From Ralstonia soli (GTDB taxonomy: Bacteria > Pseudomonadota > Gammaproteobacteria > Burkholderiales > Burkholderiaceae), in contig NZ_JAMXHT010000008.1 in NCBI RefSeq assembly GCF_023955655.1, forward strand, positions 186,001-250,000: 64,000 nucleotides of DNA, in the 5' to 3' direction. Both the position numbers and the translations under genes were made by a program. The notes beneath the pieces are model-generated. The model saw only the letters and a program-made list of their open reading frames with translations. It was not told where the DNA came from and ran no database searches. Shown here one piece after another: positions 1 to 11,858 of this stretch (position 1 is the first letter of the stretch; each line of letters opens with the position of its first letter).

Positions 1-942
<942 letters not shown>

Positions 943-945
943 CTA

Positions 946-1821
946 TCAGACTGCCGCTGCGCCGCTGACGATTTCGGACAGTTCCTTCGTAATCGCTGCC
1001 TGACGGGTCTTGTTGTAGACCAGTTGCAGTTCGCCGATCACGTTCTTCGCGTTGTCCGAAGCCGCCTTCATCGCCACCATCCGGGCCGATTGCTCGGAGG
1101 CCATGTTCTCGGCCACCGCCTGGTACACCAGCGCCTCGACGTAGCGGATCAGCAGCTCGTCGACCACCGTCTGCGCGTCCGGCTCGTAGATGTAGTCCCA
1201 CGAGTAGGCCTGCTTTTCGGCGTCGCTCTGCGTCAGCTTGTCGGCCGTCAACGGCAGCAGTTGCTCGACCACCGGTTCCTGCCGCATCGTGTTGATGAAG
1301 CGCGTGTACGCGAGGTACACGGCGTCAATCTCACCGGCAGTAAATGCGTCGAGCTGGACCTTGATCGCGCCGATCAGCTTTTCCAGATGCGGCGTGTCGC
1401 CCAGATGCACGACGTTCGAAACAACCTTCGCACCGACGCGGCCCAGGAACTGCGTGCCCTTGGTACCGATGGCGGTGGCTTGCGTCTCGACGCCCTTGTT
1501 CTGCAGGTCGCGCAACTGGTTGGTCACGGCGCGCAGCACGTTGGTGTTCAAGCCACCGCACAGGCCCTTGTCCGTGGTCACCACGATCAGGCCGGCACGC
1601 TTGACGTCGCGCTCCACCATGAACGGGTGCTTGTATTCCGGATTGGCCTGCGCCATGTGCGCAGCCACGTTGCGGATCTTCTCGGCGTACGGGCGGGCAG
1701 CGCGCATCCGTTCCTGCGCCTTGCGCATCTTGGATGCGGCGACCATTTCCATCGCCTTGGTGATCTTGCGCGTGTTTTGCACGCTCTTGATCTTCGTGCG
1801 GATTTCTTTTGTTCCGGCCAT
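946..1821 (-). CDS. atpG: F1 ATP synthase gamma subunit
   Basis: Central rotating shaft of F1, coupling proton flow to catalysis; 291 residues, normal for the family. The conserved N-terminus [20 protein letters not shown] and C-terminal [18 protein letters not shown] are both visible. An in-frame start lies six codons upstream (1839), but the ATG at 1821 has a GAGGAAG ribosome binding site at the right distance and matches the family N-terminus, so it is preferred. It lies between atpA and atpD. Confidence 0.98.
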   Translation of the reverse strand: MAGTKEIRTKIKSVQNTRKITKAMEMVAASKMRKAQERMRAARPYAEKIRNVAAHMAQANPEYKHPFMVERDVKRAGLIVVTTDKGLCGGLNTNVLRAVTNQLRDLQNKGVETQATAIGTKGTQFLGRVGAKVVSNVVHLGDTPHLEKLIGAIKVQLDAFTAGEIDAVYLAYTRFINTMRQEPVVEQLLPLTADKLTQSDAEKQAYSWDYIYEPDAQTVVDELLIRYVEALVYQAVAENMASEQSARMVAMKAASDNAKNVIGELQLVYNKTRQAAITKELSEIVSGAAAV

Positions 1822-1885
1822 TTCTTCCTCTCCGTTCAAACCTGGCTGCGCAGGCTACGCACAGCCAGTTTCGGGAATGACGCGG

Positions 1886-3427
1886 TTAGAACGCGGCGGA
1901 CTTCTTGAAATCCTCGATCGCGGCACGCAGTGCGGCCTCATCGTCCTTCGACAGATCCTTCGTATCTTCGATGCGGTTGATGAGATCGGCGTACTTCGTC
2001 TTCAGCGTGTCGTGCAGGCCCTTTTCGAAAGCCAGGATGTCCTTCACGTCCACGTTGTCGAGGAAGCCGTTGTTGGCTGCGTACAGCGACGCGGCCAGCT
2101 GCCACACTTGCAGCGGCTGGTATTGCGGCTGCTTGAGCAGTTCGGTCACGCGGCGGCCGCGCTCGAGCTGCTTGCGGGTCGCTTCGTCCAGATCCGAGGC
2201 GAACTGCGCGAACGCAGCCAGTTCACGGTACTGGGCCAAGTCGGTACGGATACCGCCGGACAGCTTCTTGATGACCTTGGTCTGAGCGGCACCACCCACA
2301 CGCGACACCGAGATACCGGCGTTGATAGCGGGGCGCACACCTGCGTTGAACAGGTCGGTTTCCAGGAAGATCTGGCCGTCGGTAATCGAGATCACGTTGG
2401 TCGGAACGAAGGCGGACACGTCGCCGGCCTGCGTTTCGATCACGGGCAGTGCGGTCAGCGAACCGGTCTTGCCCTTGACTTCACCGTTGGTGATCTTTTC
2501 GATGTGGTCAGCGTTCACACGGGCAGCGCGCTCCAGCAGACGCGAGTGCAGGTAAAACACGTCACCCGGGTAGGCTTCACGGCCAGGCGGGCGGCGCAGC
2601 AGCAGCGAAACCTGACGGTAGGCCCAAGCTTGCTTGGTCAGATCGTCATACACGATCAGGGCGTCTTCACCGCGGTCGCGGAAGTATTCACCCATCGTGC
2701 AGCCGGCGTAGGCCGACAGGTACTGCATGGCAGCAGAGTCCGAAGCGGCAGCGGCCACCACGATCGTGTATTCCAGCGCGCCGTGCTCTTCGAGCTTACG
2801 CACCACGTTGGCGATCGTCGAAGCCTTCTGACCGATTGCCACGTACACGCAGAAGATGCCCTTGCCCTTCTGGTTGATGATGGCGTCGACGGCCACGGCG
2901 GTCTTGCCGGTCTGGCGGTCGCCAATGATCAGCTCACGCTGGCCACGGCCGATTGGCACCATCGCGTCGATCGACTTCAGGCCGGTCTGCACCGGCTGGC
3001 TCACCGACTGACGTGCGATCACGCCCGGGGCGACCTTCTCGATCACATCCGTTTTCTTGGCGTTGATCGGGCCCTTGCCGTCGATCGGCTGGCCCAGTGC
3101 GTTGACCACGCGGCCCAGCAGTTCCGGGCCAACCGGCACTTCCAGAATGCGGCCGGTGCACTTGACTTCCTGGCCTTCGGAAATGTGCTCGTAGTCACCC
3201 AGCACCACAGCGCCGACGGAGTCGCGCTCGAGGTTCAGCGCGAGGCCGAACGTGTTGCCCGGGAATTCCAGCATTTCGCCTTGCATCACGCCCGACAGGC
3301 CATGAATGCGGCAGATACCGTCCGTCACGGAAATGACCGTGCCGGTGTTCTTTGCGTCAGCGCCAGCCTTCAAGCCCTCGATACGGGTCTTGATCAGGTC
3401 GCTGATCTCGGAGGGGTTCAGTTGCAT
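1886..3427 (-). CDS. atpA: F1 ATP synthase alpha subunit
   Basis: Regulatory nucleotide-binding subunit of the F1 hexamer; 513 residues, full length. The Walker A motif GDRQTGKT is at residues 169-176, followed by the usual nucleotide-binding core, with [20 protein letters not shown] further on. The ATG at 3427 is preceded by AGGAG. It lies 73 bp downstream of atpH. Nothing unusual; large frames on the opposite strand here are shadows. Confidence 0.99.
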   Translation of the reverse strand: MQLNPSEISDLIKTRIEGLKAGADAKNTGTVISVTDGICRIHGLSGVMQGEMLEFPGNTFGLALNLERDSVGAVVLGDYEHISEGQEVKCTGRILEVPVGPELLGRVVNALGQPIDGKGPINAKKTDVIEKVAPGVIARQSVSQPVQTGLKSIDAMVPIGRGQRELIIGDRQTGKTAVAVDAIINQKGKGIFCVYVAIGQKASTIANVVRKLEEHGALEYTIVVAAAASDSAAMQYLSAYAGCTMGEYFRDRGEDALIVYDDLTKQAWAYRQVSLLLRRPPGREAYPGDVFYLHSRLLERAARVNADHIEKITNGEVKGKTGSLTALPVIETQAGDVSAFVPTNVISITDGQIFLETDLFNAGVRPAINAGISVSRVGGAAQTKVIKKLSGGIRTDLAQYRELAAFAQFASDLDEATRKQLERGRRVTELLKQPQYQPLQVWQLAASLYAANNGFLDNVDVKDILAFEKGLHDTLKTKYADLINRIEDTKDLSKDDEAALRAAIEDFKKSAAF

Positions 3428-3500
3428 CGAATGCTCCTAATTCTTCAATCTGTCTGCGGGCGCGATATCGTCGATTGCATCAGCGCCTCGCGAAACAGCA

Positions 3501-4037
3501 TTACGCGGCGGTCAGCGCAGACTGCATCTGCGTCAGGCGCGCGCGCACCGAGGTGTCGAGCACTTCGTCGCCAATCTGCACGCGCACGCCGCCGATCAAC
3601 GAAGGATCGACACTCACGTGAGCCTGCAGCTTCTTGCCGAACTTGCGTTCGAGCGTGGCGACCAGTTCGGTCAGGGGCGCGCCCTCAAGCGGGAACGCAC
3701 TGGTGATCTCGACGTCGGCGGCGCCTTCGCTGGCATTCCGCAGCACATGGAATTGCGCGGCAATTTCCGGCAGCAGCGACAGGCGCTTGTTGGCCACCAG
3801 CAGGCCAACCAGTTCCTTCGCCTCATGCGAAGCCGGAGATTTCAGCGCCGACAGGAAGATCCCCGCCACATCGGCTTTGGAGAGCTTCGGATCATCGGCG
3901 ACTGCCTTCATGTCGGGCACGGCGGCAATTTGCCCCATTTCCGACACGAGCTCAGACCATGCACCCAGATTGCCGGCCTTCGCCACGCGGAACAGCGCCT
4001 CTGCGTACGGACGGGCAACGGTTGCGAGTTCTGCCAT
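3501..4037 (-). CDS. atpH: F1 ATP synthase delta subunit
   Basis: Delta subunit (178 residues), which sits on top of F1 and joins it to the peripheral b stalk. The N-terminus [20 protein letters not shown] and C-terminus [18 protein letters not shown] are typical. It starts two nucleotides after the atpF stop codon, so the two are probably translationally coupled. No anomalies. Confidence 0.97.
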   Translation of the reverse strand: MAELATVARPYAEALFRVAKAGNLGAWSELVSEMGQIAAVPDMKAVADDPKLSKADVAGIFLSALKSPASHEAKELVGLLVANKRLSLLPEIAAQFHVLRNASEGAADVEITSAFPLEGAPLTELVATLERKFGKKLQAHVSVDPSLIGGVRVQIGDEVLDTSVRARLTQMQSALTAA

Positions 4038-4039
4038 GA

Positions 4040-4510
4040 TTACAGCTCAGCCTTGAGTTGATTGAGCAGATCGGCATGGACCTGCGCATTGACTTCACGC
4101 TTGAGGATCTGCTCGGCGCCCTTGACTGCCAGCGTGGCAACCTGGTCACGCAGCGATTCACGCGCGCGCACAGTTTGCTGCTCGGCTTCTGCCTTGGCTT
4201 GCGCGATGATGCGCGCCGCTTCGGCTTGGGCGTTTTGCTTGATCTCTTCGGCGCTCATCTGGGCACGCTTTTCAGCGTCCGCGATGCGCTGCGCGCCTTC
4301 ATTGCGCGCTTCGGTCAGTGCCTGCTCGACCCGCTTGTTGGCCAGCTCGAGCTCGGCCTTGCCCTTATCGGCAGCGGCCAGGCCATCGGCAATTTTCTTC
4401 GCGCGTTCGTCGAGCGCCTTCACCAGGGGCGGCCAAATGAATTTGGCGACAACCCACCACAGGATGAAGAACACGACCATCTGCGCGACGAGTGTGGCGT
4501 TCAGGTTCAT
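4040..4510 (-). CDS. atpF: Fo ATP synthase b subunit (peripheral stalk)
   Basis: Peripheral stalk subunit of 156 residues. An N-terminal membrane helix (about residues 5-25) is followed by a long Ala/Glu/Lys/Arg-rich helix expected to form the right-handed coiled coil that dimerises and holds F1 static. The ATG has an AGGAA site seven bases upstream. It lies between the c-subunit and delta genes in the standard order. Confidence 0.97.
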   Translation of the reverse strand: MNLNATLVAQMVVFFILWWVVAKFIWPPLVKALDERAKKIADGLAAADKGKAELELANKRVEQALTEARNEGAQRIADAEKRAQMSAEEIKQNAQAEAARIIAQAKAEAEQQTVRARESLRDQVATLAVKGAEQILKREVNAQVHADLLNQLKAEL

Positions 4511-4616
4511 GGTGTGTTCCTTTCGGTATTGAGACTACGGATCAATGCACGAAGCGGCGAGGGTTACGCGGTGCGTTCACCCAGGCCGCCTCCGGCATCA
4601 TGCAGACCGAAAAGAA

Positions 4617-4895
<279 letters not shown>

Positions 4896-4963
4896 TTACG
4901 TGAAAGACTAAGAACTTAGGAACTTGAAAAAACCAAACGGAACCGGAGAACCTGAACCGCTAC

Positions 4964-5851
<888 letters not shown>

Positions 5852-6035
5852 TCAGTCCAATATTGCGAAACATTCTTCGTGATCCGTTCTTGCTCGCGCC
5901 CGATGCTCAACAGGTTTCCCTAGAGATCGCGGACTGCACGCGACTTGAACGTGCCACCTTATTCTTGCGGAGTGTCAGCGCAATGAACCGGAGCTTCTCC
6001 TGCCGCGGTTCCTGCCACGTGCCAACACTTCCGGT

Positions 6036-6056
6036 GCCCGCCGCATCATGGCGGGC
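6036..6056. repeat. GC-rich hairpin between atpI and atpB
   Basis: Perfect 7-bp arms GCCCGCC (6036-6042) and GGCGGGC (6050-6056) with a 7-nt loop, in the 229-bp gap between atpI and atpB. No T-run follows on either strand, so it is not a standard terminator. It could attenuate transcription or stabilise the downstream atp mRNA. The rest of the gap shows nothing recognisable. Confidence 0.4.
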
Positions 6057-6074
6057 CGGGTTTCGCTCATCGCG

Positions 6075-6647
6075 CTACCGCAGCGCGAGACCCACCCAGT
6101 ACATCTTGAGCGCCAGGATCAGGGTGATCAGCAAGGGCGGCCAATGCAGCCCCTTGAACATCACCACCACAATCACCAGCAGCGCGACCGTGCCGAGCAC
6201 CTTGATCGCTTCGCCCACCACCAGCCGGGCGATGGACTCGAACCCCTTGGCCGTCGACAGTCGCATCGCGAACCATGCCGAGGGCACCACGCACACGCCG
6301 CCGCCCAGCAGGGCCGACAACGCTGCCTCGCCGGCCTGCGCAGCGCCCGACCCCGTGAACCAGCTGCCGACATACCATCCGAGCGCACACAGCAGTGTGA
6401 TGGCCACCTGGCCGAGCACGATGGAAAGCGGCGTAATACGCGAGGCCCGCAAAGCCTGTTCGCCGAACAGCGCAACCGCTTCGTCATGCGAGAGCACATG
6501 CGCCGGCGGCTCCGCCTTTCCTGCGTCGTCATCCCAATCGTCGCGCTTCGGAGCCTGCGCCGATCGGGATCGGGCGGCTTCCAACGAAGCGTAAGAATCG
6601 GGCCGTTGCCGCGTGGCTGGCTGCATGGAAGAATGGTCTTTCATCAT
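6075..6647 (-). CDS. atpI: ATP synthase assembly protein AtpI
   Basis: Small membrane protein (190 residues) encoded ahead of the atp structural genes; in other bacteria AtpI/UncI helps assemble the c ring. The N-terminal 75 residues are hydrophilic (RSRSAQAPKRDDWDDDAGK), followed by four hydrophobic segments. The hydrophilic extension is longer than in the E. coli protein but is common in beta-proteobacteria. Start is ATG-ATG at 6647/6644 with a poor ribosome binding site. The role is inferred from position and topology. Confidence 0.85.
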   Translation of the reverse strand: MMKDHSSMQPATRQRPDSYASLEAARSRSAQAPKRDDWDDDAGKAEPPAHVLSHDEAVALFGEQALRASRITPLSIVLGQVAITLLCALGWYVGSWFTGSGAAQAGEAALSALLGGGVCVVPSAWFAMRLSTAKGFESIARLVVGEAIKVLGTVALLVIVVVMFKGLHWPPLLITLILALKMYWVGLALR

Positions 6648-6984
6648 GCCGCACCGCTTTGGGTCAGGCGGATTTAAAACCGCACGATTTTACGGGACAT
6701 GACGTTCGCCAGTCAACGCGCAAGCGCACCCTCGTGCGGGCGCCTTCGACAGCACTCCTGGCAGCGATGTTCCCGCGCTCTGCGCGCCTTCGGGCGCGGT
6801 TGCCGGGGCACCGGATCCGCCTGATGGAGCGGTGCCCCCGTCGATTTCATGATGGTGTTGCCGACATCCCGCGTCGATGACTCACGAGGTAATTGCACCG
6901 ATTCGGTGCAATTGGCTGCCCGCAAATGGCTCAATGACGGGGAGAGACCGCCCCTGCGTCAAACTGTCGCAGCAGTTGCGCTCA
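6648..6984. other. Non-coding gap between parB and atpI
   Basis: 337 bp without a supported gene. It must hold the atpI/atp promoter on the minus strand. The only clear element is the NtrC-like palindrome at 6891-6913. No convincing sigma-54 promoter was found on either strand: the best candidates lack the -12 GC. Confidence 0.6.
6891..6913. promoter_or_regulatory. NtrC-like palindromic operator
   Basis: Perfect inverted repeat with arms AATTGCACCGA (6891-6901) and TCGGTGCAATT (6903-6913). It contains TGCACC-N5-GGTGCA, identical to the textbook NtrC enhancer core and its spacing. It lies 72 bp after parB and 244 bp before atpI. The match is direct observation; NtrC binding is inference. A 4-nt-loop RNA hairpin is an alternative. 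Confidence 0.5.
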
Positions 6985-7899
6985 TCAAGCGTGCGCTTCG
7001 TCGCCGCCGTCCGGGCGCAGGCGCTCGAGCAAGCCGTCGAACTCGTCCAGACTACCGAACTGCACCGTCAGTTGGCCGCGCCCCTTGGCGGCAAGCTTGA
7101 TCTGCACGCTCAACCCGAGCAGGTCCGCCAACTCTTCTTCCAGGCGCGCGACATCGCGCCCGTTCTGGTGACCGCCCTTCTGCTTGAGCGACTTCAGTTC
7201 GAACGGCTTGAGCGTCGACGTAACCAGCTTTTCCGTCTCGCGCACCGACAAACGCTTGTTGACGATCTGGTTTGCCAATGTGATCTGCGATGCACCATCG
7301 ACGGCGAGCAGCGCGCGGGCGTGGCCCATGTCGAGGTCCCCGGCCATCAGCATGGTCTGCACCGGCTGGGCAAGGTTGAGCAGCCGCAGCAGGTTGGACA
7401 CGGCACTACGCGAGCGCCCAACCGATTCGGCCGCCTGCTCGTGCGTGAACTGGAACTCGCGGACCAGGCGCGCAATGCCCTGCGCTTCTTCGAGCGGGTT
7501 CAGGTCTTCACGCTGAATGTTCTCGATCAGCGCCATGGCGGCGGCCGACTCGTCCGGCACGTCCTTCACCAGCACCGGCACTTCGGTCAGGCCGGCCAGG
7601 CGCGAGGCGCGGAAGCGGCGTTCGCCAGCGATGATCTCGTACTTTGGCTTCGGGCCGTCCGACTCAACCTTGCGCACCAGGATCGGCTGCATCAGGCCTT
7701 GCGCCCGAATGCTCGCGGCCAATTCCTGCAGGGCACCCTCGTCCATGCGCGTGCGCGGCTGGTACTTGCCGGGCTGCATCTGCTCGAGCTTCAGCACCGT
7801 CGGGGCGCCCTCCTGCTTGGCGGTTTCGACAATCTCGGCGGGACTGCCGAGCAGTGCTTCCAGGCCCCGGCCCAATCCCTTTTTCTTCATCGTGCTCAT
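6985..7899 (-). CDS. parB: Chromosome partitioning protein ParB
   Basis: CTP-dependent DNA clamp that loads at parS and spreads, working with ParA and SMC in origin segregation; 304 residues. An N-terminal KKKGLGRGLEALLGS is followed by the ParB/Srx domain with the CTP-binding motif GERRFRA, the central helix-turn-helix (EQAAESVGRSRSAVSNLLRL), and a C-terminal dimerisation region. The ATG at 7899 follows AAGAGGA; an ATG three codons later is also possible. It lies 19 bp after parA, and three parS sites lie upstream. Confidence 0.98.
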   Translation of the reverse strand: MSTMKKKGLGRGLEALLGSPAEIVETAKQEGAPTVLKLEQMQPGKYQPRTRMDEGALQELAASIRAQGLMQPILVRKVESDGPKPKYEIIAGERRFRASRLAGLTEVPVLVKDVPDESAAAMALIENIQREDLNPLEEAQGIARLVREFQFTHEQAAESVGRSRSAVSNLLRLLNLAQPVQTMLMAGDLDMGHARALLAVDGASQITLANQIVNKRLSVRETEKLVTSTLKPFELKSLKQKGGHQNGRDVARLEEELADLLGLSVQIKLAAKGRGQLTVQFGSLDEFDGLLERLRPDGGDEAHA

Positions 7900-7918
7900 G
7901 TGGTTCCTCTTTCCCGCA

Positions 7919-8704
7919 TCAAGCCGGCACGTCGGCCATCTGCCGCACGCGCGCGATCATCTCGGCGCCGAAATCCAGGTAGGCCTTGGCACCCTTCGAT
8001 GCCGGATCGAACGCCACGCCCGGCATGCCGTAGGACGGCGCCTCAGCCAGGCGCACGTTGCGCGGGATCACCGTCTTGAAAACCTTGTCGCCAAAATGTG
8101 ACTCCAGCTGCGCTGACACCTGCTGCTGCAGCGTCACGCGCGGGTCGAACATCACGCGCAGCAGGCCGATCACCTTCAGCTCACGGTTCAGGTTCGCGTG
8201 CACCTGCTTGATGGTGTTGACCAGATCGGAGAGTCCTTCGAGCGCGAAGTACTCGCACTGCATTGGCACGACCACGCCGTGCGCGGCGCACAAGCCATTG
8301 AGCGTCAGCATCGACAGCGATGGCGGACAATCGATGAGCACGAAATCGTAGTCATCGGCCACCTCGGCCAGTGCGAGCTTGAGGCGATTCTCGCGATCCT
8401 CCAGGTCGACCAGCTCGACTTCGGCGCCGGCCAGATCGCGGTTGGCGGGCAGCACGTCATAGCGGCCAGCTTCGGAGCGCTGGCGCGCCTGCGGAATCGT
8501 CGCCAGACCGACGAGCACCTGGTACACGCTGAATTCGAGCGTGTGCTTGTCGATACCCGAACCCATGGAGGCATTGCCCTGCGGGTCCAGGTCGACCAGC
8601 AGCACGCGCTGCCCTTGCGCAGCCAGCCCGGCCGCGAGGTTCACCGTGGTGGTGGTCTTGCCGACCCCGCCCTTCTGGTTGGCGATCACGAAAGTATTCG
8701 ACAT
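7919..8704 (-). CDS. parA: Chromosome partitioning ATPase ParA (Soj)
   Basis: Deviant-Walker P-loop ATPase of 261 residues that forms the nucleoid-bound gradient used by ParB-parS complexes. [10 protein letters not shown] at residues 11-20 carries the signature lysine, and VLIDCPPSLSMLT is the Walker B region. There is no N-terminal HTH, so it is the chromosomal (Soj) type rather than a plasmid autorepressor. AGGAG precedes the ATG. Transcribed mnmG-rsmG-parA-parB, a classic origin-proximal group. Confidence 0.98.
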   Translation of the reverse strand: MSNTFVIANQKGGVGKTTTTVNLAAGLAAQGQRVLLVDLDPQGNASMGSGIDKHTLEFSVYQVLVGLATIPQARQRSEAGRYDVLPANRDLAGAEVELVDLEDRENRLKLALAEVADDYDFVLIDCPPSLSMLTLNGLCAAHGVVVPMQCEYFALEGLSDLVNTIKQVHANLNRELKVIGLLRVMFDPRVTLQQQVSAQLESHFGDKVFKTVIPRNVRLAEAPSYGMPGVAFDPASKGAKAYLDFGAEMIARVRQMADVPA

Positions 8705-8725
8705 GACTCCTCTGCGGTGAATGAC

Positions 8726-9406
8726 TCACGCCGACGGCGCGAGAATGACCAGGTGACGCTCGGCCGACAGCCCCGGCACGGTCAGGCGTTCAATGGCTTC
8801 GACTTTCCAGCCTGCGGGCAGGCGCTCGATTTCAGCGTCCGGGCGCACGCCCTTCATGGCGACCATGCGGCCGCCCGGCGCGAGCAGATGGCCAGCCAGA
8901 GTCACAAAATCAACCAACTCAGCAAACGCGCGCGATGTGATGACGCCATAGCCGGTGGCGTCGTCCAGCTTTTCCACGTGACCCCAGTGCGACTGGGCAT
9001 TGGTCAGGCCAAGCTCGGCGCGACACTGCGTCAGGAAGGCGGTTTTCTTCTGCACGATGTCGACCATCGTGACACTGACATCCGGGTACGCGATCGCCAG
9101 TGGAATGCCCGGGAGGCCGCCACCGGAACCAACGTCCAGCACGCGCGGTGCGTCAGGCTGCGCACTGCGCGCCAACTCGGCAATGCGCGATACGGCCGAA
9201 AGCGAATCCAGCAGGTGATGCGTCAGCATGTCGCCCGTATCGCGGATCGCGGTCAGGTTATAGACGCGGTTCCATTTGGCGAGCAGCCCCTGGTACGCCA
9301 GCAGGCGATCGAGCTGCACTTCGTTCAGCGACAAGCCTAGCGCGCGCGCGCCCGCTTCCAGCTCCGATCGGGCCTCAGTCGGCACATTCGTCAGTGCATT
9401 CGGCAT
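8726..9406 (-). CDS. rsmG: 16S rRNA (guanine527-N7)-methyltransferase
   Basis: S-adenosylmethionine-dependent enzyme that methylates G527 in the 530 loop of 16S rRNA; 226 residues. The SAM-binding motif [16 protein letters not shown] and the later ITSRAFA region are visible. The ATG at 9406 overlaps the mnmG stop codon (TGATG), so the genes are coupled; a TTG one codon upstream is less likely. Formerly gidB. Confidence 0.97.
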   Translation of the reverse strand: MPNALTNVPTEARSELEAGARALGLSLNEVQLDRLLAYQGLLAKWNRVYNLTAIRDTGDMLTHHLLDSLSAVSRIAELARSAQPDAPRVLDVGSGGGLPGIPLAIAYPDVSVTMVDIVQKKTAFLTQCRAELGLTNAQSHWGHVEKLDDATGYGVITSRAFAELVDFVTLAGHLLAPGGRMVAMKGVRPDAEIERLPAGWKVEAIERLTVPGLSAERHLVILAPSA

Positions 9407-11355
9407 CAAGCGGCCTCGCCTTGCGCGTCGGTGCGGGGGCCGACTTGGCCGCGCAGCACGCCCTTCTTTAGGTGTACCAGCAACAGCGACACCGCTGCCG
9501 GCGTGATGCCGGAGATACGCGACGCCTGCCCGATGGTCTCGGGCTTGTGCTTGGCCAGCTTCTGCTGCACCTCGATCGACAGGCCGCGCACTTGCGCGTA
9601 ATCAAAATCAGCCGGCAGGCGCGTGTTCTCGTTGGCACCTAGGCGCTCCACTTCATCGGCCTGGCGGGCGATGTAGCCGTGGTACTTGATGCCGATCTCA
9701 ACCTGCTCGCGGATTTGCTCGGCCAGCAGCGGGTCTTCCGCCAGCGGCGCTTCGAGCGCGTACTTACCACCCTGCATGCCCATCAGCGATTCGTACGACA
9801 CGTTCGGACGGCGCAGCAGATCGGCCAGCGCATATTCGCGCTCAATGCCCTTCCCCAGCACGGGCTCGGCGTCTTCCAGCGGGAGCGTGGCTGGGTTCAC
9901 CCACGTCGATTTCAGACGCTCTGTTTCACGTGAAACAGCATCGCGCTTGCGGTTGAAGGCATCCCACCGGACGTCGTCAACTACGCCAAGCTGGCGGCCC
10001 ACTTCGGTCAGGCGCATGTCGGCGTTGTCTTCGCGCAGGCTCAGGCGGAACTCTGCGCGGCTGGTGAACATGCGGTACGGCTCGGTCACGCCACGGGTGA
10101 TGAGGTCGTCAACGAGCACGCCCAGATAGGCTTGGTCGCGGCGCGGCGCCCAGGCATCCTTGCCCTGCACTTGCAGACCGGCGTTGATGCCGGCGAGCAG
10201 CCCTTGGGCGGCGGCCTCTTCATAGCCGGTCGTCCCGTTGATCTGACCAGCGAAGAACAGCCCGGAAATCGCCTTGGATTCCAGCGAAGCCTTCAGCCCG
10301 CGCGGGTCAAAGTAGTCGTACTCAATGGCGTAGCCGGGGCGCAGGATGTGGGCATCCTCCAGACCGCGCATCGAGTGGATCAAGTCCAGCTGCACGTCAA
10401 ACGGCAGGCTGGTCGACACGCCGTTCGGGTAGAACTCGTTGGTCGCCAAGCCTTCCGGCTCTAGGAAAATCTGGTGGCTATCCTTGCTGGCGAAGCGATG
10501 AATCTTGTCTTCGATGCTCGGGCAGTAGCGCGGCCCCACCCCTTCGATCACGCCTGTATACATGGGCGAGCGGTCGAGCCCGGCACGGATGATGTCGTGG
10601 GTGCGCTCGTTGGTGTGCGTGACCCAGCACGGCACCTGGCGCGGATGCATGTCCGCGCGGCCCATGAACGAAAACACCGGCACCGGATCCAGATCGCCCG
10701 GCTGCTCTTCCAGCACCGAGAAATTGATGGTCCGGCCGTCAATCCGAGGCGGCGTGCCGGTCTTCAGGCGCCCTTGCGGCAGCTTCAACTCTTTCAGACG
10801 TGCCGACAGCGACACCGCCGCCGGGTCACCCGCCCGGCCGCCGGTGTAGTTGTTCAGGCCCACGTGGATCTTGCCGTCGAGGAACGTCCCCGCCGTCAGT
10901 ACCACGGCACGTGCACGGAACCGCACGCCCACCTGCGTCACCGCCCCGACCACGCGGTCACCCTCTACCAGCAGGTCTTCGACGGCCTGCTGGAACAGCA
11001 TCAGGTTCGGCTGGTTTTCCAGGCGATGGCGGATGGCTGCCTTGTACAGCACACGGTCCGCCTGGGCGCGGGTCGCGCGGACAGCCGGGCCCTTGCTGGA
11101 ATTGAGGATGCGGAACTGGATCCCGCCCTCGTCCGTCGCGATGGCCATGGCCCCGCCCAGCGCATCCACTTCCTTGACCAGATGGCCCTTGCCAATGCCC
11201 CCGATCGACGGGTTGCAGCTCATCTGCCCCAGCGTCTCGATGTTGTGCGTCAGCAGCAGGGTCTGACACCCCATCCGCGCCGCCGCCAAGGCAGCCTCGG
11301 TGCCGGCGTGTCCGCCACCCACCACGATCACATCGAATTCAATTGGATACAGCAT
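9406..11355 (-). CDS. mnmG: tRNA uridine-5-carboxymethylaminomethyl modification enzyme MnmG
   Basis: FAD-dependent partner of MnmE, making the cmnm5 modification at U34 of several tRNAs; 649 residues from the chosen start. The Rossmann motif [10 protein letters not shown] (from residue 13), [14 protein letters not shown] and the C-terminal GidA-associated domain are present. An upstream ATG at 11379 exists, but GAGGAGGA sits correctly before 11355. A perfect parS site lies inside the gene at 9922-9937. Formerly gidA. Confidence 0.97.
   Translation of the reverse strand: MLYPIEFDVIVVGGGHAGTEAALAAARMGCQTLLLTHNIETLGQMSCNPSIGGIGKGHLVKEVDALGGAMAIATDEGGIQFRILNSSKGPAVRATRAQADRVLYKAAIRHRLENQPNLMLFQQAVEDLLVEGDRVVGAVTQVGVRFRARAVVLTAGTFLDGKIHVGLNNYTGGRAGDPAAVSLSARLKELKLPQGRLKTGTPPRIDGRTINFSVLEEQPGDLDPVPVFSFMGRADMHPRQVPCWVTHTNERTHDIIRAGLDRSPMYTGVIEGVGPRYCPSIEDKIHRFASKDSHQIFLEPEGLATNEFYPNGVSTSLPFDVQLDLIHSMRGLEDAHILRPGYAIEYDYFDPRGLKASLESKAISGLFFAGQINGTTGYEEAAAQGLLAGINAGLQVQGKDAWAPRRDQAYLGVLVDDLITRGVTEPYRMFTSRAEFRLSLREDNADMRLTEVGRQLGVVDDVRWDAFNRKRDAVSRETERLKSTWVNPATLPLEDAEPVLGKGIEREYALADLLRRPNVSYESLMGMQGGKYALEAPLAEDPLLAEQIREQVEIGIKYHGYIARQADEVERLGANENTRLPADFDYAQVRGLSIEVQQKLAKHKPETIGQASRISGITPAAVSLLLVHLKKGVLRGQVGPRTDAQGEAA
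9922..9937. promoter_or_regulatory. parS: parS site 1 (inside mnmG)
   Basis: Perfect 16-bp palindrome TGTTTCACGTGAAACA, identical to the bacterial chromosomal parS consensus. It lies inside the mnmG coding region, where codons are compatible with it. ParB from the same operon is the expected ligand. Confidence 0.96.
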
Positions 11356-11468
11356 GGCTTCCTCCTCGCATGGAGGCATCGGAAATTTGGAGAAGCGGAA
11401 TTATAAGTCGCGCAGCTACACCGCAGTTCGACGATGCGGCAATCGAGACGAAATTCATCCGCATTTCG

Positions 11469-11484
11469 TGTTTCACGTGAAACA
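11469..11484. promoter_or_regulatory. parS: parS site 2
   Basis: Perfect TGTTTCACGTGAAACA palindrome about 115 bp upstream of the mnmG start. It is 41 bp from parS site 3, measured start to start. Expected ParB loading site. Confidence 0.97.
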
Positions 11485-11509
11485 TGCACCGCTTGTTCCG
11501 CACTGTTTG

Positions 11510-11525
11510 TGTTTCACGTGAAACA
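11510..11525. promoter_or_regulatory. parS: parS site 3
   Basis: Third perfect copy of the 16-bp parS palindrome. Sites 2 and 3 form a close pair in the mnmG upstream region. Confidence 0.97.
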
Positions 11526-11597
11526 CACCGGCGCGTGAAACCAGCAACGCCAAGACCGATGCACCGACGGTGTGGCCGGACCCTGCCCTAGGTGGCG

Positions 11598-11690
11598 CCT
11601 TGGATTTTTGTGAGCGGGCGGAACAAGGAGGGAGGCTGTCTGCGCATAGCGAGTGTGCCTCCCTCCTCGCCCGGTCACAGAAGTCCAAGG
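11598..11690. repeat. Large imperfect inverted repeat (93 bp)
   Basis: Outer arms CCTTGGA / TCCAAGG (11598-11604, 11684-11690), TGTGA / TCACA, GGGCG / CGCCC and inner GGAGGGAGGC / GCCTCCCTCC (11627-11636, 11657-11666) around a 20-nt loop could fold into one long interrupted stem. No transposase is present. It resembles a REP-type or non-autonomous element, but membership of a repeat family was not tested. Confidence 0.6.
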
Positions 11691-11724
11691 GGAGTCGCCA
11701 TCTCGGGCGCGTCTTCTTTTGCTT

Positions 11725-11750
11725 ACTTTTCTTGGCAAGACAAGAAAAGT
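11725..11750. repeat. Perfect 10-bp hairpin, likely dispersed repeat segment
   Basis: Arms ACTTTTCTTG (11725-11734) and CAAGAAAAGT (11741-11750) with loop GCAAGA. It directly follows the larger inverted repeat. Similar TTGCTTACTTTTCTTGGC-type strings recur in beta- and gamma-proteobacterial intergenic DNA from general recollection; copies elsewhere in this genome could not be checked. Confidence 0.5.
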
Positions 11751-11798
11751 CAGTCGGCCCCGGCAGGGGAGGAAACAGCAGCAAACCACCAACGCCAA

Positions 11799-11832
11799 AA
11801 ACAAAACGCCGCACCCCAAGAGGCACGGCGTT
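11799..11832 (-). terminator. Rho-independent terminator of the binding-protein gene
   Basis: On the minus strand an 11-bp stem (11822-11832 with 11805-11815, two G-U pairs) and a 6-nt loop is followed by TTTTGTTTTT. It lies 27 bp after the stop codon of the gene at 11859-13025. Confidence 0.85.
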
Positions 11833-11858
11833 CAGACAACGGCAGCTAAAGCGTCAGA

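Larger units (their letters stand above)
11356..11858. other. Non-coding gap upstream of mnmG
   Basis: 503 bp without a supported gene. It contains two parS sites, a long imperfect inverted repeat (11598-11690), a second perfect hairpin (11725-11750), a C/G-rich tract, and the terminator of the binding-protein gene at the right end. Short frames here have no family resemblance. The hairpin block looks like a dispersed intergenic repeat. Confidence 0.7.

Noticed and set aside
1238-3706. Long plus-strand frame (822 codons) opposite atpA/atpG
   Set aside because: Antisense shadow of two certain genes in GC-rich DNA; Arg/His/Val-rich low-complexity product with no family.
6697-6775. Possible sigma-54 promoters (TGGC-N-type strings) near the NtrC-like site
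   Set aside because: Neither candidate keeps the -12 GC, and one points away from any gene.
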